Shown here in pieces: positions 43,210 through 52,181 of a stretch of 64,000 bases of DNA (position 1 is the stretch's first letter; each line of letters opens with the position of its first letter). Origin of the DNA: Agrobacterium tumefaciens (GTDB taxonomy: Bacteria > Pseudomonadota > Alphaproteobacteria > Rhizobiales > Rhizobiaceae); assembly GCF_005221325.1 (NCBI RefSeq), contig NZ_CP039889.1, positions 1 to 64,000 on the forward strand. The letters run 5' to 3'. The notes beneath the pieces are model-generated. The model saw nothing but the letters and a program-made list of their open reading frames with translations, made no database searches and had not been told where the DNA came from. A program made the position numbers and the translations under genes.

Positions 43210-43387
43210 GATCGTTCTCCTTTGGCAATCGACCGCTCGTTGTTGAGCGCCCCTGTTGCGGCTGTCTGATCGGCACCGAGAATAGGGAGAAGGATGGCTC
43301 GGGAGAAATCGGCTGCTCGTACAGTCCAACCGATACCTAAGTGTAGTTTCGGCAAAGTCGCACCTCCGATAGTTTCTGCCTGTCGCC

Positions 43388-43503
43388 CCGCCCGAGGGCG
43401 GTTGGCTCGCAGGAGCCAGAAACTCCGGCTTCCCCTCCCCGGAGCCGCGGATCATCCTCACGATCCGCCAAGGCCGCCCCCGCCGCAGGAGGCGGCCTTT
43501 TTT
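43388..43503 (+). ncRNA. Putative structured small RNA with five hairpins and a terminator
   Basis: Consecutive perfect stems: CCGCC/GGCGG (43388-43401), TGGCTC/GAGCCA (43403-43418), CTCCGG/CCGGAG (43423-43444) with loop CTTCCCCTCC, GCGGATC/GATCCGC (43447-43468) with loop ATCCTCAC, and AAGGCCGCC/GGCGGCCTT (43470-43499) running into six T residues. No plus-strand gene precedes the terminator, so it should end an RNA of about 120-180 nt starting near 43,330-43,380. Two loops are pyrimidine-rich and complementary to Shine-Dalgarno sequences, a feature of several rhizobial trans-acting sRNA families. Expression is not proven. Confidence 0.65.
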
Positions 43504-43616
43504 CATTTAGGCCGCGGGAACGCAGGCAACCTATGCCTGAGTATTATGTTTACGCTTTCGCAGTTGCGTTAGCGTCATGACTATCGTCAATCCGCACAAT
43601 CGAAGGAACCTCTGAC

Positions 43617-45911
43617 ATGGCAGAAGAACGGCCGGACGGTATTGAAAAATACAATCACCCAGCCGGGGGCTGGGATGCATTGAAGGCCGTCGCGAAGACG
43701 CTCGCGCATCAGCAGATCATCGCGCAGGGCGCCATGACGCTTCTCAAGGCCAATCAGCCTGAGGGTTTCGACTGTCCCGGCTGCGCCTGGCCCGATCCCA
43801 AACACACCTCATCCTTCGAGTTCTGCGAAAACGGCGCCAAGGCCATCACCTGGGAATCGACCGCGAAACGATCCGGACCGGAGTTTTTCGCGCAGCATAC
43901 GGTTTCCGAACTGTGGCAGTGGACCGATCACAAGCTTGAGGATGCCGGTCGACTGACCCTTCCCCTGCATTACAATGCCGACAGCGATCACTACGAGCCA
44001 ATCGCCTGGGACGATGCCTTCCATCTGATCGCACAGGAACTGAACAAGCTCGATGATCCCGACAAGGCGGAATTCTACACCTCCGGCCGGGCCTCCAACG
44101 AGGCTGCGTTTCTCTATCAGCTTTTCGTGCGCGCCTATGGGACGAACAATTTCCCTGATTGTTCCAACATGTGCCACGAGGCCACCAGCGTCGGGCTTCC
44201 GAAATCCATTGGCGTCGGCAAAGGCACCGTGACGCTGGAGGATTTCGATCATGCCGATGCGATCTTCAGCTTCGGCCACAATCCCGGCACCAACCATCCC
44301 CGGATGATGACGACGCTGCACAATGCCGCCAAGCGCGGCGTCCCTATCATCGTCTTCAATCCGCTGAAGGAACGGGCGCTGGAACGCTTCGCCGCACCAC
44401 AGGACCCGATCGAAATGGCGACGCTGTCCTCGACACCTATCGCCTCCGCCTATCATCAGCTCCGCACCGGCGGTGATCTCGCCGCCCTCAAGGGCATCAT
44501 GAAGGCAGTGTTCGAACTGGATGCCGAAAGCCTTGACGCGGGCGGCGCCGGCGTGCTCGACCGAGCCTTCATCGGGGAGCACACAGCCGGCCTCGATGCG
44601 CTGCGCGCCGACATCGACGCGACCTCCTGGGACATCATCTCATCTGTCAGCGGACTGACGAAAGAGGCGCTTGAAAGCGTCGCCCGGATTTACGTGGAGG
44701 CCTCGAACGTCATCATCTGTTATGGCATGGGCATCACGCAGCACGCCAAGGGCACCGGCAATGTGCAGCAGATCGCAAACCTGCTGCTGCTGCGCGGCAA
44801 TATGGGCCGCCCCGGTGCTGGCATTGCGCCCATTCGCGGCCATTCCAACGTGCAGGGAGATCGCACGGTCGGCATTACCGAAATCCCGAACAAGGCGCTG
44901 CTGGATGGCATGGAACGGGCTTTCGGTTTTCGGCCCCCTGCCGAAAAGGGGCATAACGCCATCGAAGCCATCGAGGCGATCATTGCTGGAAAATCCCGGG
45001 TGCTTATCTGCCTTGGCGGAAACCTCGCCGTCGCCATGTCGGATACGGCAGCGACCTTCGAGGGCATGCGCAAACTCGATCTCGTCGTTCACATTGCGAC
45101 AAAGCTCAACCGCTCGCATCTTCTGACGGCTAAAACATCGCTAATCCTGCCCTGCTTCGGACGCACTGATCTCGATACGCAGGCCTCAGGCCCTCAGGCC
45201 GTGACCGTCGAAGATTCGATGTCGATGGTGCATGCCTCGCGCGGTTTCCTCAACCCGCCGGGAGAGCTTGTAAGATCGGAGCCAGCCATCATCGCCGGCA
45301 TTGCCAAAGCGACTATCGGCAACCGTTACGGAATTGACTGGGACTGGCTGATTGCCGATTACGACCGCGTCCGTGACAAGATCGAAGAGGTCTTTCCCGA
45401 TTTCAGGGATTTCAACAGCCGGGTGCGGGTGAAGGGCGGTTTCCGCCTTGACGTCGCGGCCTCCTTCCGTCGCTGGAATACGCAGAGCGGCAAGGCCAAT
45501 TTCCTCATCGCCACCGGGCTTGAGGAAGATCCGCTCATCTCCAATCCGGACGCGCTCGTCCTGACGACCATCCGCAGCCACGATCAATACAATACGACGA
45601 TCTATGGCATGGATGACCGTTATCGCGGCGTCTTCGGGCGCAGGGACATTATCTTCATGAACCGGCGCGACCTTGCCGAGCGTGGCCTGAAGGATGGCGA
45701 TCGCATCGACATTCACGGCATCGGCGCCGAAAACGCGGACAGACACCTCGTGCAGGGTTTTACAGCCGTCGAATACAATATCCCGAAAGGTTCGGCGGCC
45801 GGTTATTATCCGGAGATGAATGCGCTGGTTGCGCTTGGCCATTATGATCGCCTGTCCGGAACGCCCTCCTACAAGGGTGTTCCGATCACCATAAGCCCGG
45901 CGGCGACCTGA
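43617..45911 (+). CDS. FdhF/YdeP-family molybdopterin oxidoreductase
   Basis: 764 aa, usual length for the YdeP/FdhF-like group. Near the N-terminus CPGCAWPD and the later FCENGAKA cysteine could bind an Fe-S cluster; the molybdopterin-binding body has GRASNEAAFLYQLFVRAYG, NMCHEATS, PGTNHPRM and the C-terminal molydopterin-dinucleotide-binding domain with NTTIYGMDDRYRGVFG. Family members resemble formate dehydrogenase alpha subunits; E. coli YdeP is tied to acid resistance. No electron-transfer subunit or FdhD is adjacent. A hairpin/terminator follows at about 45915. Confidence 0.9.
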   Translation: MAEERPDGIEKYNHPAGGWDALKAVAKTLAHQQIIAQGAMTLLKANQPEGFDCPGCAWPDPKHTSSFEFCENGAKAITWESTAKRSGPEFFAQHTVSELWQWTDHKLEDAGRLTLPLHYNADSDHYEPIAWDDAFHLIAQELNKLDDPDKAEFYTSGRASNEAAFLYQLFVRAYGTNNFPDCSNMCHEATSVGLPKSIGVGKGTVTLEDFDHADAIFSFGHNPGTNHPRMMTTLHNAAKRGVPIIVFNPLKERALERFAAPQDPIEMATLSSTPIASAYHQLRTGGDLAALKGIMKAVFELDAESLDAGGAGVLDRAFIGEHTAGLDALRADIDATSWDIISSVSGLTKEALESVARIYVEASNVIICYGMGITQHAKGTGNVQQIANLLLLRGNMGRPGAGIAPIRGHSNVQGDRTVGITEIPNKALLDGMERAFGFRPPAEKGHNAIEAIEAIIAGKSRVLICLGGNLAVAMSDTAATFEGMRKLDLVVHIATKLNRSHLLTAKTSLILPCFGRTDLDTQASGPQAVTVEDSMSMVHASRGFLNPPGELVRSEPAIIAGIAKATIGNRYGIDWDWLIADYDRVRDKIEEVFPDFRDFNSRVRVKGGFRLDVAASFRRWNTQSGKANFLIATGLEEDPLISNPDALVLTTIRSHDQYNTTIYGMDDRYRGVFGRRDIIFMNRRDLAERGLKDGDRIDIHGIGAENADRHLVQGFTAVEYNIPKGSAAGYYPEMNALVALGHYDRLSGTPSYKGVPITISPAAT

Positions 45912-45914
45912 CGA

Positions 45915-45959
45915 GCGCACGACAGGTGCGCAAGCCAGCGGTCGTTGCGCGCTTTTCTT
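45915..45959 (+). terminator. Probable terminator of the FdhF-type gene
   Basis: Two alternative stems, GCGCAC/GTGCGC (45915-45931) and GCGCAA/TTGCGC (45928-45950), precede the T-rich run CTTTTCTTTCC. Their overlap could let the structure switch, but a simple terminator is more likely. Confidence 0.5.
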
Positions 45960-46106
45960 TCCGCTGCCCCGTGTCAAATTCACGGACAGCTCACCATCGG
46001 CCATCTTGCATGGCCTGTGGATGAGCAGCCGTATATGCGGATTTTTCGATATATCGCCGCGCTGTTTTCCCGCTATCCTGATGTTTCGACGACGGGGGCA
46101 ACCAAC

Positions 46107-46120
46107 ACCTATGTATAGGT
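46107..46120 (+). promoter_or_regulatory. ACCTATGTATAGGT palindrome upstream of the FixL-like gene
   Basis: ACCTAT-GT-ATAGGT is a perfect 6-bp inverted repeat 53 bp before the kinase start. ACCTCTGTATAG, matching 11 of 12 bases, lies at 49053-49064 in front of the small exported-protein/oxalate-decarboxylase unit. It is a candidate binding site for the FixJ-like regulator. Confidence 0.45.
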
Positions 46121-46172
46121 CTGGTTGCGCTGAAAAACCCGTATTGTCTTCAAAAATCGCATCGGGGGAACA

Positions 46173-47753
46173 ATGTTGATTGCGTCAATGATGTTTCGCG
46201 CTCGCGAGGCGGAAGGCGGAACGCACCATCTGGCCTTTGGCCTTGGGGCGTTGGCGCTGGCGGCCGCGGTATTTTATGTCGATACATATACCGACATAGA
46301 AGGCGCGATTGCGGTTCTCTATGTGATTACGATCCTTTTGGCCGCACAGGCGATAACCCGGTCCGGACTGATCGCGATATCCTGTATCTGTGCCATTCTT
46401 TCCCTGTTGTCCTACGCGGCGACGCATGCAGAGGACGCGGATTTCCAGTCAGCCCTTCGACTGGTCGTCGCCCTTGCAGCACTTGCCGTCACGACCATGC
46501 TGCTTCTGAAAACGGAAACCGCCCGGCTGGCGATGTTGTCCATCAACGCGGCGCTGAAGGAAAGCGAAGAGCGCTATCGCTCCATTTTCGACCGAACGCG
46601 CGTCGCACTCTGGGAGCGCGATTATTCGAAGCTTCACGCTCTGCTGATGGGCCTCAGGCAGCAGGGCATCACCGACATGCGCGCCCATGCCCGCGCCAAT
46701 CCGGGTTTCACGCAACAATGCATCGATCTCATCACGGTCGTTGCTTCGAACGAAGCCGGCAAGGAAATGCTCGGCTACGACTCCTCGCTCCGCGGCACCC
46801 TTCAACAATCGGTCGTCTCATCCTCCGGCAAGTTCGTCGATGTGTTGCAGGCGATCATCGACAACCGGCGTGTCTTTGAAGACAAAGTGGTCGTGCGCAC
46901 GGACAGCGGCGAAGACAAGCTTGTGCTGCTGTCCATCAGTTTCCCCGCCGAAGCGGCCTCCTTCAACCGTGTGGTGGTCAGCATGGTGGATATCACCCAA
47001 CGGGAAATGGAGCTGAAGGCGCTGGCGGAAGCACAGGCGGAACTGACTAAGGCCTCCAAGGCGGCTGCCGTCGGCGCCATGTCCGCATCGCTTTCACACG
47101 AATTGAACCAGCCGCTTGGTGCCATCATCGTCAATGCGCAGACATTGCTGCGGTGGCTGGATCGCGATCCGCCGGATCTCGCGGCCGCCCGCCGCTCGGC
47201 GGAACGCATGATCCGCGATGGCGAGCGCGCCAGTGACATCATCCAGAACACACGCAGCCTGCTCGCCCATACGAGCGGCAAGGTGGAAACCTTCGACCTC
47301 GATGAGTTCATCGATGAAACGCTTAGCCTGCTCGAACATGAGCTGGAACGCAGCGGCGCCACGGTCCATGTGGAAAACCATGCCACGCCGCCGATAACGG
47401 CCGTCAGGATCGAATTGCAGCAGGTTCTCATCAATCTCCTCACCAATGCCATCCAAGCCATGGACGAGGCGGGTATCGGCAACCGCACCATCACGGTGCG
47501 GAAAGCGCGCGAAGACACGGACAATATTCAGATCGCGGTTCAGGACAGTGGCCCCGGTTTCCCCGTGCAGATGAAAGACAAGCTGTTTTCGCCGTTTTTC
47601 ACGACGAAGGAGACGGGAATGGGCATGGGGCTTTCCATCTGCCGCACGACATTGGAAGCACGCGGCGGCAGGCTTACCGGTGACAATCATCCTCTCGGCG
47701 GGGCGGTCTTTACCATTTCCATGCCGATCAGCCAGGAGATGGAACATGCCTGA
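46173..47753 (+). CDS. FixL-like sensor histidine kinase
   Basis: 526 aa. Residues about 18-110 hold four membrane helices; a PAS-like region (about 130-275) follows, then HisKA around SASLSHELNQPLGAIIVNAQ and HATPase (VQDSGPGFP, GMGMGLSICRTTLEARGG). The DHp and ATPase type is that of the FixL/DctB-like kinases that partner FixJ-type regulators. No clear haem ligand histidine of true FixL is seen. The stop overlaps the response-regulator start by eight bases. Confidence 0.9.
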   Translation: MLIASMMFRAREAEGGTHHLAFGLGALALAAAVFYVDTYTDIEGAIAVLYVITILLAAQAITRSGLIAISCICAILSLLSYAATHAEDADFQSALRLVVALAALAVTTMLLLKTETARLAMLSINAALKESEERYRSIFDRTRVALWERDYSKLHALLMGLRQQGITDMRAHARANPGFTQQCIDLITVVASNEAGKEMLGYDSSLRGTLQQSVVSSSGKFVDVLQAIIDNRRVFEDKVVVRTDSGEDKLVLLSISFPAEAASFNRVVVSMVDITQREMELKALAEAQAELTKASKAAAVGAMSASLSHELNQPLGAIIVNAQTLLRWLDRDPPDLAAARRSAERMIRDGERASDIIQNTRSLLAHTSGKVETFDLDEFIDETLSLLEHELERSGATVHVENHATPPITAVRIELQQVLINLLTNAIQAMDEAGIGNRTITVRKAREDTDNIQIAVQDSGPGFPVQMKDKLFSPFFTTKETGMGMGLSICRTTLEARGGRLTGDNHPLGGAVFTISMPISQEMEHA

Positions 47754-48402
47754 GCCACGCAAGACAATGAATGAGCGGCCCTCACCCATCGTCTTCATCG
47801 TCGATGACGATCTATCGATGCGGGAGGCGCTTACCGATCTTTTCCGCTCCATGAAATTTGACGCCGAAGCTTTCGACAGCGCCGCCGCTTTCCTCGAAAA
47901 AGCCAATCTGAACCGGCACGGCTGCCTGCTGCTGGACGTGCGGCTTCCGGGCATAAGCGGCCTTGATTTCCAGGTGCAGCTGGAACGTGTCGGCAACAGG
48001 ATGCCGATCATTTTCATGACCGGCTTCGGCGATATTCCGATGAGCGTGCGGGCGATGAAAGCAGGTGCCGTGGATTTTCTGACCAAGCCCTTCAAGGAAC
48101 AGGACATTCTGGACGCCGTCGCGGCTGCGATGGAACGGGATGCGTCACGCCGCCGCGAAAGTGCCCAGAACGAGGCCGTCACCTCCCTTGCCGAGCAACT
48201 AACGCCAAGGGAGCGTGAAGTCATGGGCGCCGTTGTCCGCGGCCTTATGAACAAACAGATCGCCTACGAGCTCGGTATCAGCGAAGTCACCGTGAAGCTG
48301 CACCGGGGCAATGTCATGCGGAAAATGGAGGCAAGATCGGTGGCCGACCTCGTTCGGAAAGCGGAACTGATCGGCGAGAAGCTCCGACCACCTGTATCTT
48401 AG
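47746..48402 (+). CDS. FixJ-family response regulator
   Basis: 218 aa from ATG 47746. Receiver with VDDD (19-22), phospho-acceptor D64 (LLLDVRLPG) and TKPF lysine; LuxR-type helix-turn-helix LTPREREVMGAVVRGLMNKQ with a VTVKLHRGNVMRKM recognition helix. It forms a pair with the kinase just upstream. Likely targets include its own operon and the bicupin operon, judged by a shared motif. Confidence 0.92.
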   Translation: MPEPRKTMNERPSPIVFIVDDDLSMREALTDLFRSMKFDAEAFDSAAAFLEKANLNRHGCLLLDVRLPGISGLDFQVQLERVGNRMPIIFMTGFGDIPMSVRAMKAGAVDFLTKPFKEQDILDAVAAAMERDASRRRESAQNEAVTSLAEQLTPREREVMGAVVRGLMNKQIAYELGISEVTVKLHRGNVMRKMEARSVADLVRKAELIGEKLRPPVS

Positions 48403-48466
48403 TATGGTATCTTTCAAACGGGCCTGAGCGCATAGAGGACGAAAGAAACAGAAAAGGTCGCTCTCA

Positions 48467-48838
48467 TTGCCCCCCGTTCCCGTCATTGCCGTCGTCGACG
48501 ACGATCCCGCCATTCGCGAAGCCATGGATGATCTCATCATGTCCTTCGGTTACGAATGCCGCCTGTTCGCATCTGCCGAGCATTTTCTGGAGTCGCAGCA
48601 GGCGGGCATCGACTGCATCGTCGTGGATGTGAAAATGCCCGGTCTGTCCGGCATCGAGTTGCAGAGCGAGCTGAACCGGCGCGGTAACCATCCGCCGATG
48701 ATATTCGTAACCTCCTACGAGGATGAACGCACCCGGAATGCGGCCCTGAGCGGCGGCGCTTTGGCCTTTCTTCGCAAGCCGGTCAATATCGGCAATCTGA
48801 TCGGATGCCTGGAATCCGTTCTCGGCCAGCGGCCCTGA
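48467..48838 (+). CDS. Stand-alone receiver-domain protein
   Basis: 123 aa with a TTG start (48467). Only a receiver domain: VVDDDP (9-14), D54 (IVVDVKMPG), T/S switch residue in FVTSYED and LRKPV lysine. No output domain, so it may act as a phosphate sink, a competitor of the FixJ-like protein or a partner of another protein. Such FixJ-type receiver plus single-receiver pairs are common in rhizobia. Confidence 0.88.
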   Translation: MPPVPVIAVVDDDPAIREAMDDLIMSFGYECRLFASAEHFLESQQAGIDCIVVDVKMPGLSGIELQSELNRRGNHPPMIFVTSYEDERTRNAALSGGALAFLRKPVNIGNLIGCLESVLGQRP

Positions 48839-49162
48839 CCGCAGCGTGACGCTCGGCCACCTGGCAATCGAGCAGTCGCCGCCTTTCATAGACTGCGCAG
48901 ACAGCCCTCCATCGCGCTGACCGCCCCCTATCCCCATGAATATCCGTCACTATGTATGCCCCGACGCCTTGCCGTCCGGGCACGCATTGCCGTTGAGCGC
49001 ATCACTTCCGGCGCGCATGTCTCCCGCCAACACCTTCCGCTATACGAACTAGACCTCTGTATAGATGCCGACGCGTCCACCTCGCCGTAGCCTTTGTTCC
49101 AGTCAAGCGCCTCCGTTCCGGACGGTCCTTGCAGCACCATCACCCTTTTTGTGGAGCAGGGC
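48839..49162. other. Intergenic region upstream of the bicupin operon
   Basis: About 320 bases with no supported gene. It contains CACTATGTATGCC (48948-48960) and ACCTCTGTATAG (49053-49064), both resembling the palindrome in front of the FixL-like kinase gene, so it is probably the regulated promoter of the downstream unit. Confidence 0.45.
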
Positions 49163-49616
49163 ATGACCTCCATCAGTCAGAATGCAGACGAGCGCCAACC
49201 TCGTCATCTCAAAGTCGCAACGGTGTTCGCATTGGGTGCGATTGCAGTGCTCGGTGGCAATGCTCTCCTGATCAGGAATACCGAACCGGCGCTTGCGGCC
49301 TCCGAGGACGTCGCATCGGCCAGCGCCTTTCGCATCCTCACGCCGCAGACGATCGACAGGCTGGCCGGACTTTCCGCCCCTGCGGCGACCGGTGGCGATG
49401 CAATAGAAGGCGTGGCTGTTCCGGCCGTGGACAAGACGTCCTGCGTCGCCACCCGTGCCGGACCGGCATGACACGCTCGATCCCAAAGCCTTTTGCCAGC
49501 TGCAGCACCGCCTCTTTAATGCCGAGCTGATCGACCGCATCGCCGTGCTCCAGCTCGCATCACAACACCGCTTTATCGACACCTCGTCCCAACTCGCCAT
49601 GAACAAGGAGTTCTGA
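49163..49616 (+). pseudogene. Small exported protein, single-base frameshift
   Basis: ATG 49163 follows GGAGCAGG and opens a frame with one membrane or signal helix (VATVFALGAIAVLGGNALLI, about residues 18-38), then stops at 49471 after 102 aa. From about 49455 the next frame continues coherently (DRHDTLDPKAFCQLQHRLFN ... LAMNKEF) and stops at 49614-49616, just before the bicupin ATG, with the AAGGAG binding site inside its end, as expected for an operon. The total of 454 bases is one more than 151 codons, so one extra base, probably in GCCGGACC near 49460, accounts for the break. Family unknown; intact length would be about 150 aa. Confidence 0.55.
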
Positions 49617-49617
49617 A

Positions 49618-50865
49618 ATGGAAACGTTGACCAGACGCGCAGTCCTCGCAATCGGCGCCGTCGGCGGCACTGCCCTTGCCGCCAGTACGGCCGGAGCAGC
49701 ATCTTTCGGCAATCCCGATCAGCCAGCCGAAGGAGCAATCAATGCCAATGCCGCAGGGCTCAGCGACCCCGGCCCGAAAAACCCCGCGATCAACGACCAG
49801 TTTCCATCCTTCCAGAGCCCGCCGGCGACCGATGTCGGCGACATGCAGCTTTTCTGGGCGTCGTTCAACAATGCCGCCAAACGTATCCAGAACGGCGGCT
49901 GGGCCCGTCAGGTCACCAAGTCGGACTTCGCGATTTCGGATGCCGTCTCCGGCGTCAACATGCGGCTGGGACCGGGCGGCATTCGTGAGATGCACTGGCA
50001 CCGGGCCGCCGAATGGGCGATCATGACCAATGGCCACTGCCGCATCACCGTGCTTGATCCGCAGGGTCGCGCCTATGTGCAGGATGTGGAGGCCGGTGAT
50101 CTCTGGTATTTTCCTGCCGGTTATCCCCATTCGCTGCAGGGACTTGGTCCCGATGGGTGCGAATTCGTCATCGTGTTCGACGAAGGCGACCAATCCGAAT
50201 ACGGCACCCTGCTGTTGACCGACTGGCTGGCGCATACCTCCCCCGAACTGCTGGCCAAGAATTTTGGCGTCGCACAGGATGTGTTCCGCAACATTCCGTT
50301 GCAGAACCTCTGGATATTCCAGGGCAAGGAGCCGGGTCCACTCTCTAAGGATCAAGAAGCCGTTGCCGGCGCGGGTCTTCCGCCTTTTCCCTTCACCTAT
50401 AAACTTGCGGCATCAAAACCGCTGAAGGAAAATGCCGCCGGCGTTATTCGCCTTGCGGACAGCAGCGCGTTTACCGTGTCCAAAACCATTGCCGCCGCCA
50501 TTGAAACGATCAAGCCAGGCGGCGTGCGCGAAATGCACTGGCATCCCAATGCGGACGAATGGCAATACTGGATTAAGGGTGAAGGCCGGATGACCGTGTT
50601 CGACGCGGGCCCACGCAGCCAGACCGCCGATTTCCGCGCCGGCGATATTGGTTACGTGAAAAGGAGCCAGGGCCACATCATCGAAAATACCGGAAAGACC
50701 GATCTGCAATTCGTCGCGGTCTTCAAGGCTGCCGAATACCAGGAGGTCAGCCTGTCATCCTGGCTGACGCACACCCCGCCGGCGCTGGTCGCCCAGCACC
50801 TAAATGTCAGCATCGAGGATGTGGCGAAATTTCCCGCCAACCAGCCGGCGATCATGCCGGGCTGA
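49618..50865 (+). CDS. oxdC: Tat-exported bicupin oxalate decarboxylase
   Basis: 415 aa. A twin-arginine signal (TRRAVLAIGAVGG, residues 5-17) is followed by two cupin domains. Manganese ligands: H126, H128, E132, H171 in the first; H307, H309, E314 and a histidine near 353 in the second. The flexible lid reads SEYGT (193-197), where B. subtilis OxdC has SENST; the glutamate that decides for decarboxylation over oxidation is kept. Expected reaction: oxalate to formate plus CO2, here in the periplasm. Formate could feed an FdhF-type enzyme such as the one at 43.6 kb. Changed lid residues N-S to Y-G may alter kinetics. Confidence 0.87.
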   Translation: METLTRRAVLAIGAVGGTALAASTAGAASFGNPDQPAEGAINANAAGLSDPGPKNPAINDQFPSFQSPPATDVGDMQLFWASFNNAAKRIQNGGWARQVTKSDFAISDAVSGVNMRLGPGGIREMHWHRAAEWAIMTNGHCRITVLDPQGRAYVQDVEAGDLWYFPAGYPHSLQGLGPDGCEFVIVFDEGDQSEYGTLLLTDWLAHTSPELLAKNFGVAQDVFRNIPLQNLWIFQGKEPGPLSKDQEAVAGAGLPPFPFTYKLAASKPLKENAAGVIRLADSSAFTVSKTIAAAIETIKPGGVREMHWHPNADEWQYWIKGEGRMTVFDAGPRSQTADFRAGDIGYVKRSQGHIIENTGKTDLQFVAVFKAAEYQEVSLSSWLTHTPPALVAQHLNVSIEDVAKFPANQPAIMPG

Positions 50866-50976
50866 ACATTTTGTTCCTCTATTGACCGGCGTTTCGGCAC
50901 GTCCAATCCGCCGGTCGTTCCTCATCGGAGCAAGGCTCCACGCGGCAATATCCATATCGGAAGACAGGAACGGGCC

Positions 50977-52089
50977 ATGAAACCATTGACAATCCGCATC
51001 GCCGGCGGCTCGCTTGCCGGTCTCTTCACGGCGATATTGCTTCAGGAGGATGGGCACGATGTGAGAGTGTACGAACGCTCATCGTCCGGCCTCGCCGGAC
51101 GCGGCGCGGGACTGGTGCCGCAGCAGGACCTGTTCGAGGTTCTCGGACAGATCGGCTGCGAAGACGTCGCCCATGTCGGTGTGGTCGCCAGGGAGCGCAT
51201 CTACCTCGATGCCGGTGGCCGCGTCGCCCAGCGCCAAAACACGCCGCAGATGCAGGTTTCCTGGGACTACCTCTTTGAGCGCGTATCCTCCCGTCTCCTG
51301 GCGGACACCTATCGTCTCGGACACCATGTCGAAGCGGTTCGCGAAGAACCGGAGGGAGTTTCGTTGTCCTTTGCCGATGGCACGGAGGAGCGCGCCGATC
51401 TGGTGATCGGCGCGGATGGTCTGGGTTCGGCAATCCGCAGCGCCGTCAACCGCCGCTCGGAAAACACCTATGCGGGTTATGTCGCCTGGCGCGGGCTGGT
51501 CCCTGAAACAAACCTGCCTGCCGATGCGGCCCTGCTGCTGGACCGCTTCGCTTTCTACATCGCGCCGGGAATTCACGTTCTGGGTTATCTGGTGCCCGGG
51601 CCACGCGGCGAGACCCAGCCGGGACAGCGCCGTTACAACTGGGTCTGGTATCGTCCGACAACGGCGGAAGAGCTTGACCGAACCTTTACCGGCCGCGACG
51701 GCAGGCATTTCGAACATTCCTTGCCCCGCGGCGAACTCTCCGAGAGCCGCCGCGCGCAATTGCGCGAAGACGCCTTTTCGTTTCTACCGCCGCAATTGGC
51801 GCTCGCGGTGGAAGCGGAGGAAACCCCATCCATCCAGGGGATATTCGACTATGAGGCGGAACAGATGGTGTCGCGGCGTATCGCGCTGGTCGGAGATGCC
51901 GCCTTTGTTGTTCGTCCTCACACCGCAATGGGCGTTTCCAAGGCCGCGGGCGACGCGATGGCGCTGCGCGATGCCCTGCGGCAAACGGAGGATCTGCCCA
52001 GCGCCCTTTCGCGATATCAGAGAACCCGCCTGCCGGTGGGCAAATCAATTGCCGCCTATGGACGGCGCCTTGCCGAAACCGCGATGTAA
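50977..52089 (+). CDS. FAD-dependent aromatic monooxygenase
   Basis: 370 aa. N-terminal FAD-binding fold with a modified glycine motif (RIAGGSLAGLFTAILLQEDG), the DG motif (VIGADGLGSAIR) and GDAAFVVRPHTAMGVSKAAG near the C-terminus, as in class A flavoprotein hydroxylases, closest by eye to 2,6-dihydroxypyridine 3-monooxygenase-like proteins. Requires NAD(P)H and hydroxylates an aromatic or heteroaromatic ring. Not overlapping its neighbours; the 111-bp gap could hold a promoter. Confidence 0.88.
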   Translation: MKPLTIRIAGGSLAGLFTAILLQEDGHDVRVYERSSSGLAGRGAGLVPQQDLFEVLGQIGCEDVAHVGVVARERIYLDAGGRVAQRQNTPQMQVSWDYLFERVSSRLLADTYRLGHHVEAVREEPEGVSLSFADGTEERADLVIGADGLGSAIRSAVNRRSENTYAGYVAWRGLVPETNLPADAALLLDRFAFYIAPGIHVLGYLVPGPRGETQPGQRRYNWVWYRPTTAEELDRTFTGRDGRHFEHSLPRGELSESRRAQLREDAFSFLPPQLALAVEAEETPSIQGIFDYEAEQMVSRRIALVGDAAFVVRPHTAMGVSKAAGDAMALRDALRQTEDLPSALSRYQRTRLPVGKSIAAYGRRLAETAM

Positions 52090-52181
52090 ACACGGGTCAA
52101 AAATCGGCAACGCTGCCGCCTTGCGTCACTCCACCTTTGCGCTACGCTTGCGCAGGGAATTCTCAATGGAGGGACTGAGGC

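Noticed and set aside
43210..43506. N-terminal extension of Dps to an ATG at 43506
   Set aside because: The extension is low-complexity, crosses the hairpin array, and the ATG at 43209 has a strong ribosome binding site and gives the normal Dps length.
43513..43540. GGAAC followed about 17 bp later by a possible -10, upstream of the FdhF-type gene (EcfG-like promoter)
   Set aside because: The -10 part (GAGTA) does not match the CGTT expected for the alphaproteobacterial general stress sigma factor.
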